Shown here piece after piece: positions 51,058 through 59,612 of a DNA stretch of 64,000 nt. Origin of the DNA: Marinobacter szutsaonensis (GTDB lineage Bacteria; Pseudomonadota; Gammaproteobacteria; Pseudomonadales; Oleiphilaceae). The first letter of the stretch is position 1, and every line of letters begins with the position of its first letter. The translations under genes were made by a program, and so were the position numbers. Under the pieces are notes generated by a model. It had not been told where the DNA came from. It worked only from the letters and a program-made list of their open reading frames with translations, and did not search any database. The stretch is taken from assembly GCF_039523335.1 (NCBI RefSeq), contig NZ_BAAAFC010000001.1, positions 496,001 through 560,000 of the forward strand, read 5' to 3'.

Positions 51058-52166
51058 TTATCTGCGTAATGCTTGGCCACTAAGAGGCGTTTATTCTTCA
51101 GCGCCGCCAGCAACTGATCGTAGGAATCCGCAAACTTTCGAACCCCTTCTTGTTCCAGCTCCTGCGTTATCCGGTCCAGGTCGATCCCGAGCGCATCCAA
51201 TGAGTCGAGTTGCCGTTTTGCGGTCCTGATGCCGCTTTCCAGTGTGCCCCGCAGCTCACCATCGGCCTGAAATGCATCCAGAGTCTCAGGTGTCACAGTG
51301 TTCACCGTGTCAGCACCGATCAACTGCTCTACATAAAGCAAGTTCGAGTATTTGGGGTTCTTGGTGCTGGTACTGGCCCAGAGCGGTCGTTGTGGACGAG
51401 CGCCGCGCCGGCGCTGTGACTTGTACTGCTCGGAATCGATTGTTTCCCTGAAATACTGGTATGCCGACTTGGCGTTCGCTATGGCGATGCAGCCCTTCAG
51501 ACTCTCGGCCTCCGGCGTACCGATTTTGTCCAGGGCAGCATCCACCTTGGTATCCACCCGGCTGACAAAAAATGAGGCGACCGAGGCAACCTTTTCCGGA
51601 TGAGGATTCAGCGAGAGCCCTCGCATATAAGCCTCTGCCACAGCCTTGTAGCGCTCGACTGAAAACAACAACGTTGCATTAACGTTGATGCCCTCGGCAA
51701 TAAGGTGCTCAATTGCCGGCAGACCCGCCATGGTCGCAGGCACCTTGATCATGAGATTCGGTCGATCCACGGAGTGCCACAGATGACGCGCGGCCTCAAC
51801 CGTGGCATAAGTATCAAAGGCGAGATGGGGAGACACCTCCAGGCTGACGAAACCGTCTGTTCCATCGCTGCTAACATAGACCGGTTCAAGGACATCCGCC
51901 GCCATTTGCACATCCTGGATGGCAAGCCACTGATAGAGGGTGACATCATCCATCTCATGATCGGCTTGCAACAGGTCCCGGATCGCGTCGTCGTAATCGT
52001 CGCTATCCTTAATCGCCTTGAGGAATATGGTGGGGTTGCTGGTGACACCGCGCAGTCCCTGTTCGATCAATGCCTCGAGCCCGCCCCTCAGCAACAGATT
52101 CCGATCAATGTAATCCAGCCAAATGGACTGACCATATTCGCTGTGAAGTATGGGAAGTTTCGTCAT
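51054..52166 (-). CDS. tal: Transaldolase
   Basis: Protein of 370 residues from the ATG at 52166; a GTG at 52193 would add 9 residues. Motifs: [17 protein letters not shown] at the N-terminus, [11 protein letters not shown], the Schiff-base Lys in LMIKVPAT near residue 134, and [17 protein letters not shown]. It belongs to the longer Tal group seen in actinobacteria and cyanobacteria. It moves C3 units between sugar phosphates and so feeds pentose phosphates to the phosphoketolase encoded next. First gene of the operon. Confidence 0.94.
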   Translation of the reverse strand: MTKLPILHSEYGQSIWLDYIDRNLLLRGGLEALIEQGLRGVTSNPTIFLKAIKDSDDYDDAIRDLLQADHEMDDVTLYQWLAIQDVQMAADVLEPVYVSSDGTDGFVSLEVSPHLAFDTYATVEAARHLWHSVDRPNLMIKVPATMAGLPAIEHLIAEGINVNATLLFSVERYKAVAEAYMRGLSLNPHPEKVASVASFFVSRVDTKVDAALDKIGTPEAESLKGCIAIANAKSAYQYFRETIDSEQYKSQRRRGARPQRPLWASTSTKNPKYSNLLYVEQLIGADTVNTVTPETLDAFQADGELRGTLESGIRTAKRQLDSLDALGIDLDRITQELEQEGVRKFADSYDQLLAALKNKRLLVAKHYADK

Positions 52167-52253
52167 CAGGTTGTTCCATCCCTGTTTTTCCACCCGGATT
52201 CTGTGCCAGCGTTAGCGCTTCACGGTCAAGTTACTGACCGGAATCACTCTACG

Positions 52254-52271
52254 CATTGCAAAATATCAATG
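52254..52271. promoter_or_regulatory. FNR-like palindrome, copy 4 (tal-xfp-ppsA / ligA)
   Basis: CATTGCAAAATATCAATG, core at 52256-52269, differs from consensus at one base in the left half (C for A). It sits between divergent units: 70 bp before the ligA ATG and 96 bp before the tal ATG. The imperfect half may make it the weakest of the six. Confidence 0.65.
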
Positions 52272-52332
52272 ACCCAATGCCCCCCGCCGATGATGATGGA
52301 ACCATTCCTCGTTCCTGAACCGACGCTTCACA

Positions 52333-54384
52333 ATGGACTTCAAAGACAAGCCCAATACCAGATTCAAAAGTGTCGACACGCTAAACAAGAAACAGGCTGC
52401 AGAAGAGATCAGCGCCCTGCGCGAGGGTATCAATTATCACGACTATCTCTACTATGTGGAAAATTCGCCGAAAATCTCCGATTCGGTATACGACAAGCTG
52501 TTTCAGCGGCTTGAGGCACTGGAGGCGGCTTTCCCTGGCCTCAAAACGCCCGATTCCCCTACCTTCCGTGTCGGCGCCGAGCCCGTCAGCAAGCTGGATA
52601 AGATCGAGCACAAAGCTCCGTTACTCAGTTTGGAGGCCACGCTCGAACAGGATGACATCGAATCTTTTTTGAAAGCGGCGCGCAAACAGGCACATAAAAA
52701 ATCCATCACATACATGCTGGAACCCAAGTTCGATGGCTTATCCGTTGAAGTCGTCTACAGGCACGGCCACTTCGAATATGGGGCCACCCGCGGCAACGGC
52801 GAAGTAGGCGAGGATATCTCCCATAACCTAAAGACCATCCGTGCGCTCCCCCTTTCGCTACAGCACCTGGATAACACACCCGCTTTGCTCGCCGTGCGCG
52901 GTGAAGTCTTCATGCCCCAAAAAGGCTTCACCGCCTTGAACAAGCAACGTGTGGAACGTGGTGACGAGCCGTTCGCCAATCCCCGCAATGCAGCCGCCGG
53001 CTTGATGCGCCAGTTCGAATCCCGCCATGTAGCGGACAAGCCCCTCGACATCTTTTTTTATGAGATTTTGGCCAGTGATGGTGACTTACCGTCGACTCAT
53101 CAGGACGTATTGGAACGGCTGTCCCATTGGGGATTGAAAAGTTGTCCATTGAACAAAACCGCCTCCACCTTCGGGCAAATCGAAAAATACCATCACAAGC
53201 TTGCCGGGCAGCGCGACGATATCGACTATGAGATCGATGGTATCGTGATCAAGATAGACGACCATGGACTGCGCGAGGCGTTGGGTACGCGCGAACGTAG
53301 CCCCCGTTGGGCGCTCGCCTGGAAATTCGAGCCACGCGAAGAAGTCACCATGGTCGAAGATATCGTGGTACAGGTTGGCCGGACCGGCATTCTGACACCG
53401 GTCGCGCTGTTGCAACCGGTGGATGTGGGCGGTGTCACGGTGAGTCGGGCCACCTTGCACAATGAGGATGAGGTGCACCGCAAGGACATCCGCAGGGGCG
53501 ATCGTGTGCGCGTTATCCGTGCCGGGGATGTGATTCCAGAAGTCAAGGAACGGATCAAGCAACCCGGCAAGAAGCGCGGTAAGCCGTTTCACATGCCCAA
53601 ACACTGCCCGGTATGCGATGCCAGGGTCGCACGAGAGGGCGCATACTATCTTTGTACAGCGGGACTATCCTGTGCCGCCCAGTTAACCGGCCGAATTCAG
53701 CATTACGCAGCCCGAAATGCCATGGACATCAATCATCTTGGGGCGAAGTCTGCTGCAGAGTTGGTCACACACGGCCTGGTGCAGGATCTTGCTGATCTCT
53801 ACACGCTGGACCTAAAAGGCATAGAACATCTGGAAGGCTTTGCGACTAAATCCGCGAACCAGTTGCAGAATGCCATTCAGGAGCGCAAAGAGCCGCGCCT
53901 CGATCGCTTCCTGTTTGCCTTGGGTATACGCCATGTGGGCCGCCACATAGCACGTGTCCTCGCCACCAAATTCCGCACTTTGGACAGACTGGCTAACGCT
54001 GAAACGCAGGAAATCGCGCAGATACCCGGTATCGGCGAAGAGATTGCCACATCAGTGGCCAATTTCTTTTCGGACAAAAAGAACCAGAGCGTATTGAACC
54101 GACTGAAAAAGGCCGGATTAAAGATCCAGCCCATGCCGAAGCGGAGAGAACATCCCCTGACAGGAAAAACTTTCGTCTTCACCGGGTCATTGGATGGATT
54201 TACCCGCGACGAAGCAAAAGAACAGGTAGAGGCCCTCGGTGCCCGGGCAACATCCAGTGTGAGTGACGAAACGGATTTTATCGTGGTCGGCAAAAACCCC
54301 GGCAACAAACTGGACGAGGCCGAAAAGCTTGGCGTAAAAAGGATCAATGAAGCAACATTTCAGGAAATACTTGATGAATCGTGA
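52333..54384 (+). CDS. ligA: NAD-dependent DNA ligase LigA
   Basis: Protein of 683 residues with all domains: Ia (YHDYLYYVENSPKISDSVYD), adenylation with active-site Lys132 in LEPKFDG, OB fold (GRTGILTPVALLQPV), a four-Cys zinc finger (CPVCDARV...LCTAGLSC), helix-hairpin-helix repeats (IPGIGEEIATSVANFF) and a C-terminal BRCT domain (GKTFVFTGSLDGFTRDEA). It seals nicks using NAD+. It is probably a second copy, because the essential ligA normally sits near zipA. The patatin gene begins within its stop codon. Confidence 0.95.
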   Translation: MDFKDKPNTRFKSVDTLNKKQAAEEISALREGINYHDYLYYVENSPKISDSVYDKLFQRLEALEAAFPGLKTPDSPTFRVGAEPVSKLDKIEHKAPLLSLEATLEQDDIESFLKAARKQAHKKSITYMLEPKFDGLSVEVVYRHGHFEYGATRGNGEVGEDISHNLKTIRALPLSLQHLDNTPALLAVRGEVFMPQKGFTALNKQRVERGDEPFANPRNAAAGLMRQFESRHVADKPLDIFFYEILASDGDLPSTHQDVLERLSHWGLKSCPLNKTASTFGQIEKYHHKLAGQRDDIDYEIDGIVIKIDDHGLREALGTRERSPRWALAWKFEPREEVTMVEDIVVQVGRTGILTPVALLQPVDVGGVTVSRATLHNEDEVHRKDIRRGDRVRVIRAGDVIPEVKERIKQPGKKRGKPFHMPKHCPVCDARVAREGAYYLCTAGLSCAAQLTGRIQHYAARNAMDINHLGAKSAAELVTHGLVQDLADLYTLDLKGIEHLEGFATKSANQLQNAIQERKEPRLDRFLFALGIRHVGRHIARVLATKFRTLDRLANAETQEIAQIPGIGEEIATSVANFFSDKKNQSVLNRLKKAGLKIQPMPKRREHPLTGKTFVFTGSLDGFTRDEAKEQVEALGARATSSVSDETDFIVVGKNPGNKLDEAEKLGVKRINEATFQEILDES

Positions 54385-55406
54385 AAAAAACGCCTTTAAA
54401 ACATCCAAAGCCGCACAAGAACAGTAGCTTTGCCATGCCTGACCGCAAATTGCCCAGGCGCCGCTTCCTGACTCTGCTGACGACTTTTCTATCGTCGTAC
54501 TTGCTCTTGGGATCATCTGTGCGAGCCAACGAAAAGCCACGACCTGCGCATGAACCTTCCGGTCGCTCTGATGAGGGCAAGCCCAGAGTCGGTATCGCAC
54601 TGGGCAGCGGCGGCGCCAACGGGCTTGCGCACATCCTGATGCTGGAGGCCCTGGACGAGTTATCGATCCGACCATACCGCATCGCCGGTTCAAGTATCGG
54701 TGCAATCATCGGTGCACTCTACGCCGCGGGTATGACCGGCAGAGAGATCCGCGGGGTGGTTGAACAGTTCATCATAGCGCCCGAAGAACGCCTGGCCCAT
54801 GAGCTCCTCAACGAGGACGCCTTGCGCTGGGTCGAGTTTCTCGAAATCGACCTTGGCAATGGCGGTCTGCTCAGTGGCGAAGGTTTTATCTCTTTCCTGT
54901 ACGACACTCTCGAGCGTGAAACATTCGAGGAACTGGAGATTCCGCTCAGGATCGCCACGGCCGATTTATGGAGCCGGGAACAAATTGTCCTGCAAACAGG
55001 TGCACTACTCCCCGCCGTCAAGGCAAGCATGGCACTGCCCGGCGTGTTTAACCCGGTAATACTGGATAACCGAGTGCTTATCGATGGCGGCACGGTCAAT
55101 CCTGTACCTTACGATTTGTTGACCGAAGACTGCGATCTTGTCATCGGCATTGACGTTATCGGTGAGCGAACGAAACCGAAGGCGCTGATGCCCAGCTATT
55201 TTGAAACGATCTTCAATGCGCCCAAAGTCATGCAGCACGCCATCATGAGCGAGAAGCGTCGACACAAGAAACCTGCGATCTATCTCGCCCCGCGTATTGT
55301 TGACGTTCGTGCCCTGGAGTTCTACCGCGCCAATGAGATTTTCGCGCAGGCCAGTCCCGCCAAGGAAGAACTGAAGCACCGGTTATCAAAACTGTTAAAA
55401 GTCTGA
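54381..55406 (+). CDS. Patatin-like phospholipase (RssA-like)
   Basis: Protein of 341 residues. GTG at 54381 overlaps the ligA stop (GTGA). Residues 24-50 carry RRRFLTLLTTFLSSYLLLGS, a twin-arginine-like export signal or membrane anchor. The patatin domain has the oxyanion loop GSGGANGLAH, nucleophile Ser105 in GSSIGA, and Asp235 in IDGGTVNP. It probably hydrolyses membrane lipids from the periplasmic side. Co-transcription with a DNA ligase is unusual. Confidence 0.87.
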   Translation: MKKTPLKHPKPHKNSSFAMPDRKLPRRRFLTLLTTFLSSYLLLGSSVRANEKPRPAHEPSGRSDEGKPRVGIALGSGGANGLAHILMLEALDELSIRPYRIAGSSIGAIIGALYAAGMTGREIRGVVEQFIIAPEERLAHELLNEDALRWVEFLEIDLGNGGLLSGEGFISFLYDTLERETFEELEIPLRIATADLWSREQIVLQTGALLPAVKASMALPGVFNPVILDNRVLIDGGTVNPVPYDLLTEDCDLVIGIDVIGERTKPKALMPSYFETIFNAPKVMQHAIMSEKRRHKKPAIYLAPRIVDVRALEFYRANEIFAQASPAKEELKHRLSKLLKV

Positions 55407-55427
55407 ACAACACCGGGCATTTTCTCC

Positions 55428-55445
55428 CATTGATATTTTTCAATG
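55428..55445. promoter_or_regulatory. FNR-like palindrome, copy 5 (HAD-TPP/GH65 unit)
   Basis: CATTGATATTTTTCAATG, core at 55430-55443, fully matches the block consensus. The core also fits the classical FNR half TTGAT. Its centre is 73 bp before the small leader ORF at 55510 and lies 22 bp after the patatin stop. Confidence 0.78.
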
Positions 55446-55509
55446 ACCGGGACTGGTCTACCACGTGATGGTGCTTTGAAAAACCGAATATAGTGGCCGG
55501 AGCGTCGCA

Positions 55510-55560
55510 ATGTGGCAGCGCGCGTACGACAATCTGACAGAGCTCGAGACTGCACCGTGA
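55510..55560 (+). CDS. Possible 16-residue leader peptide
   Basis: The ATG at 55510 has GGAG 7 bases before it, a better ribosome-binding site than the next gene has. The frame reads MWQRAYDNLTELETAP and its TGA overlaps the GTG of the following gene (GTGA at 55557-55560). This would couple translation of the large enzyme to the short ORF. Expression is inferred from layout only. Confidence 0.4.
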   Translation: MWQRAYDNLTELETAP

Positions 55561-57137
55561 ACAAGACAGACACCGCCGGTGTCGGTCTCTCATCAGACCG
55601 TTTCGATGCCGTGGTGCTTGATCTCGATGGCGTGATCACGCAGACGGCCAAGGTGCACGCCACGGCATGGAAGATGACATTCGACGACTACCTGGCGAAA
55701 CACACGGCGGAAGGCGAGCATTCCGAACCGTTCGACATCGAGACCGATTATCACCGGTATGTGGACGGAAAGCCGCGCTATGACGGTGTGCGCAGTTTCC
55801 TTCAATCACGCGGTCTCGACCTGCCCGAGGGCAAGCCGGATGATGGTTCCGATCAGGAAACGATCTGCGGCCTTGGCAACCGCAAAAATGAATTGTTCCA
55901 GGAAAAGCTGCGCCACGAGGGTGTTGAGGTTTATGCATCAACCATTAGCCTCATTCGCACATTACGCCGGGCCGGACTCCGCACCGCCGTGGTCTCTTCA
56001 AGCCGCAACTGCCGGGCGGTGCTGGAAGCCGCCGGAATCATCGACCTGTTCGACACCCGCGTCGATGGCGTAGAACTGCAAAAATGCAGGCTGGCGGGCA
56101 AACCAGCTCCGGACATTTTCATCGAGGCCAGTCGTCGCCTCGCAAGCGAGCCGCATCGTTGTATAGGGATTGAAGACGCCACGGCAGGCGTACAGGCGGC
56201 CCAGGCCGCAGGCTTCGGATGTGTCATCGGCGTCAATCGCGGCGACCAGGCGGATGCGTTGCTCGAACATGGCGCTGACGTTGTCGTCGCTGATCTTGGT
56301 GAATTACACATAGTGACGGCTAGTGGGGATACGCCACCCACCAGACAACTGCCTTCGGCCCTGGACCATCTGAACGAGATCGTCCCGACCCATGATCGGG
56401 AGCCGGTGCTGTTTCTCGACTATGACGGCACCCTGACGCCTATCGTGCCCCATCCGAATGACGCGATATTGAGCGACACCATGCGTGCAACCCTGCAGCG
56501 GCTAGCCAGGCTATGTAAGATCGCCATCGTCAGCGGTCGGGATCTCGGTGACGTGCGCAACCGGGTTGGCATAAAGGGCATCTGGTATGCCGGCAGTCAC
56601 GGCTTCGACATCTCCGGACCAAAGGGCGAGCGCAACGAATATCAGGAGGGTCGTGACTATCTGCCAGCGCTCGATGCCGCGGAACACAGCCTGCGCGAAA
56701 AACTCGGCGCGATTCCGGGTTGCCTGGTGGAACGCAAGCGATTTGCGGTCACCGCGCACTACCGTCAGGTAGCGCAAGACCAGGTGGACAGCGTCAAACA
56801 GGTGGTCGATCAAATAAACTCCTCGCATACCGGGCTTCGCCTGACGGCTGGCAAGAAAATCTATGAGCTACAACCGGATATCAATTGGGACAAGGGCAAA
56901 GCACTACGCTGGCTAATGCGGGCCCTGGACACGGATCCGGCACGTTTTATTCCTCTGTATATAGGGGATGACATAACCGACGAGGATGCTTTCCGCGAGT
57001 TGGCGCCAGACGGAATAGGCATTCTGGTAGCAGAGAGAGACCAGCCGACCTATGCTGCCTACCGCCTTGACGACCCCGACGCGGTGCAACAGTTTCTCAA
57101 TCAACTGAGCGACAAACTGGCGAGACTCGGCCCATGA
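55557..57137 (+). CDS. otsB: Beta-phosphoglucomutase-like HAD fused to trehalose-6-phosphatase
   Basis: Protein of 526 residues from GTG at 55557 (upstream GTG at 55512 is the alternative). Domain 1 (about 15-255): HAD with Asp22/Asp24 in LDLDGVIT and GIEDATAGVQAA, like beta-phosphoglucomutase. Domain 2 (about 275-520): trehalose-6-phosphate phosphatase with Asp288/Asp290 in FLDYDGTLTP, IVSGRDL, GSHGF and GDDITDEDAF. It could convert beta-glucose-1-P to glucose-6-P and trehalose-6-P to trehalose. No otsA is in the window. It matches the first two domains of M. tuberculosis OtsB1 (Rv2006), whose third domain is the next gene here. Confidence 0.88.
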   Translation: MNKTDTAGVGLSSDRFDAVVLDLDGVITQTAKVHATAWKMTFDDYLAKHTAEGEHSEPFDIETDYHRYVDGKPRYDGVRSFLQSRGLDLPEGKPDDGSDQETICGLGNRKNELFQEKLRHEGVEVYASTISLIRTLRRAGLRTAVVSSSRNCRAVLEAAGIIDLFDTRVDGVELQKCRLAGKPAPDIFIEASRRLASEPHRCIGIEDATAGVQAAQAAGFGCVIGVNRGDQADALLEHGADVVVADLGELHIVTASGDTPPTRQLPSALDHLNEIVPTHDREPVLFLDYDGTLTPIVPHPNDAILSDTMRATLQRLARLCKIAIVSGRDLGDVRNRVGIKGIWYAGSHGFDISGPKGERNEYQEGRDYLPALDAAEHSLREKLGAIPGCLVERKRFAVTAHYRQVAQDQVDSVKQVVDQINSSHTGLRLTAGKKIYELQPDINWDKGKALRWLMRALDTDPARFIPLYIGDDITDEDAFRELAPDGIGILVAERDQPTYAAYRLDDPDAVQQFLNQLSDKLARLGP

Positions 57138-59551
57138 ACGGCTGGAAACTGGTCTACGAGGAATTCAACCCCCAACAGGAGGCGCTGCGAGAGGCGTTGT
57201 GCACACTGGGTAATGGTTACTTCGCCAGCCGCGGTGCCGCGCCGGAGTCGTCGGCGGGGGGGACCCACTATCCCGGCACCTACATCGCCGGTTGTTATAA
57301 CCGGCTGCAAACCCAAATCGCCGGTGAAACCATCGAGAACGAAAGCCTGGTCAACGCCCCCAATTGGCTGGCGCTTACCTTCCGCATCGAAAACGGCAAT
57401 TGGTTCGACGTCGGCAACGTCAATGTCCTTTCCTACCATCAAAAGCTGGATATCAAAAAAGCCATTCTCACGCGGACGATCCGCTTTTGCGATCCGGACG
57501 GGCGACATACCCGCGTCGACCAACGGCGCCTGGTCTCCATAGAACATCCGCACCTCGCTGCCCTGGAAACCAGCATTCATGCCGAGGACTGGAGCGGTAG
57601 CATTGAGGTACGCAGCGCACTGGACGGCGAGGTCGTCAATGCCGGTGTTGAGCGCTACCGTGATCTGAACAAACGCCACCTGAATCCTGGGACAGCCGCA
57701 TCCATTGCAGATGATAGCTTCTGGCTGGAAGTCGAGACCAGCCAGTCCCGCATTCGTATCGTCCAGGCCGCAACGACTCGTCTGTGGCGCGGTGAACAAT
57801 GCATCACTCCGGCACCGGCGGTGGACCAAGCCGAAGGCTACATTGCCCACCACTACCAAACCCGGCTCAACCCGCAGCAGCCTTTGCGCATTGAGAAGGT
57901 CGTTGCCTTATATACCTCCCGCGACCATGCCATCAGCGAACCAGGGTTGGAAGCGCGCAAGGCGATTGCCCGAGCCCCGACGTTCGATGTTTTGGCCAGC
58001 CGCCATAACCTGATGTGGAAGCAATTGTGGCAGCGTTTTGACTTCGACATCGAACATGATGATCCAGAAGAGGAAGAAAAAACCGAACGTAATCTGCGGT
58101 TGCATATCCTGCACCTGGTTCAGACCATTTCACCTCATGTTATGGATCTGGATGTCGGGGTGCCGGCACGCGGTCTGCACGGGGAGGCCTATCGCGGTCA
58201 TATTTTCTGGGACGAGCTATTCATCTTCCCCCTATTCAACCTCCGTATGCCGGAAATCACCCGCGCGCTGCTTCGCTATCGTTATCGCCGCCTGGATGAG
58301 GCACGTCGCGCCGCGCGCATCGCCGGATATCGAGGCGCCATGTATCCCTGGCAGAGCGGCAGTAACGGTCGTGAGGAAAGTCAGCGGCTACACCTGAACC
58401 CGGAGTCAGGCAATTGGATACCCGACAACTCCCACCTCCAGCGCCACATCAATGCAGCGGTGGCGTATAATGTCTGGCAGTATTATCAGGTTACCCGTGA
58501 TATGGAGTTTCTGTCTTTCTATGGGGCGGAAATGTTCTTCGAGATCGCCCGCTTCTGGGCCAGCATTGCTTCCTATAATAAAAGGCTCGAACGTTACGAA
58601 ATTCTCGAGATCATGGGCCCGGACGAATATCACGATTTCTATCCAACTGCCGAAACCCCCGGCCTGAATAACAACGCCTACACCAATATCATGGCGGTGT
58701 GGGTACTGCTGCGCGCGCTGGAACTTCGGGAAATCCTGCCGAGCAAGCGTTTTACCGAACTTTGCCAGCTAATGAATCTGTCATCAGAGGAGTTCGAGCA
58801 CTGGGATAAGGTAAGCCACAATATGCATGTGCCTTTTCATAAGGATGATTCTGACAACGACATCATCAGCCAGTTCGAAGGTTACGAGGAACTGAAAGAG
58901 TTCGATTGGGAAGGTTATCGTGAAAAGTATGGTGATATTCAGCGACTGGACCGGATCCTGGAAGCCTCGGGGGATAGCGCAAATAATTATCGGGCTTCCA
59001 AGCAGGCCGACGTTCTGATGCTTTTCTACTTGTTTTCGTCAGAGGAACTCGGAGAGCTGTTTACGCATCTCGGCTATCCCTTCGAGTACGATACCATTCC
59101 CCGCAATATCGACTACTATATGCGGCGCACTTCCCACGGCTCCACTCTGAGCCGGGTGGTCAACTCCTGGGTATTGGCGCGGGCAGATCGTCCAGGCGCC
59201 TGGCCACTCTTCGCCAAAGCGCTCGACAGTGATGTCGCCGACATCCAGGGAGGCACTACGTCGGAAGGTATCCACACCGGTGCCATGGCCGGCACTGTAG
59301 ATCTCATCCAACGCTGCTTTACCGGTATCGAGACCCGAGGCGATGTCTTGTGGCTGAATCCGAGTCTGCCTGAGGGGCTGAGTAGCCTCACACTCAATGT
59401 CCGTTACCGCCAACATCTGCTGGGATTGTATGTTACACCCAGCCGTTTGCGGATCAGCACGGAGCCTTCCGAAGAAAAGCCGATCCGAATTGGTATTGTC
59501 TCGGATATCCACGAGTTCAAACCGGGGGAAGTCCGCGAGTTTCAGTTGTGA
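57134..59551 (+). CDS. GH65 disaccharide phosphorylase (trehalose/kojibiose type)
   Basis: Protein of 805 residues, overlapping the upstream stop by 4 bp. N-terminal beta-sandwich (1-260), helical linker, and an (alpha/alpha)6 barrel with the general acid Glu498 in IMGPDEYHDF. Further signatures: GHIFWDELFIFPLF, YRYRRLDEAR, KQADVLMLFYLF and HGSTLSRVVNSW. GH65 phosphorylases split alpha-linked disaccharides with phosphate to beta-glucose-1-P and glucose, which the upstream HAD domain could isomerise. The trehalose genes nearby make trehalose the likely substrate, but maltose, kojibiose or nigerose cannot be excluded. Confidence 0.88.
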   Translation: MNGWKLVYEEFNPQQEALREALCTLGNGYFASRGAAPESSAGGTHYPGTYIAGCYNRLQTQIAGETIENESLVNAPNWLALTFRIENGNWFDVGNVNVLSYHQKLDIKKAILTRTIRFCDPDGRHTRVDQRRLVSIEHPHLAALETSIHAEDWSGSIEVRSALDGEVVNAGVERYRDLNKRHLNPGTAASIADDSFWLEVETSQSRIRIVQAATTRLWRGEQCITPAPAVDQAEGYIAHHYQTRLNPQQPLRIEKVVALYTSRDHAISEPGLEARKAIARAPTFDVLASRHNLMWKQLWQRFDFDIEHDDPEEEEKTERNLRLHILHLVQTISPHVMDLDVGVPARGLHGEAYRGHIFWDELFIFPLFNLRMPEITRALLRYRYRRLDEARRAARIAGYRGAMYPWQSGSNGREESQRLHLNPESGNWIPDNSHLQRHINAAVAYNVWQYYQVTRDMEFLSFYGAEMFFEIARFWASIASYNKRLERYEILEIMGPDEYHDFYPTAETPGLNNNAYTNIMAVWVLLRALELREILPSKRFTELCQLMNLSSEEFEHWDKVSHNMHVPFHKDDSDNDIISQFEGYEELKEFDWEGYREKYGDIQRLDRILEASGDSANNYRASKQADVLMLFYLFSSEELGELFTHLGYPFEYDTIPRNIDYYMRRTSHGSTLSRVVNSWVLARADRPGAWPLFAKALDSDVADIQGGTTSEGIHTGAMAGTVDLIQRCFTGIETRGDVLWLNPSLPEGLSSLTLNVRYRQHLLGLYVTPSRLRISTEPSEEKPIRIGIVSDIHEFKPGEVREFQL

Positions 59552-59612
59552 TCCCACAGACCACCTCCGACCCCCTCACCCCCACATTCGGGATTAATGT
59601 GCCGCTGAATGA

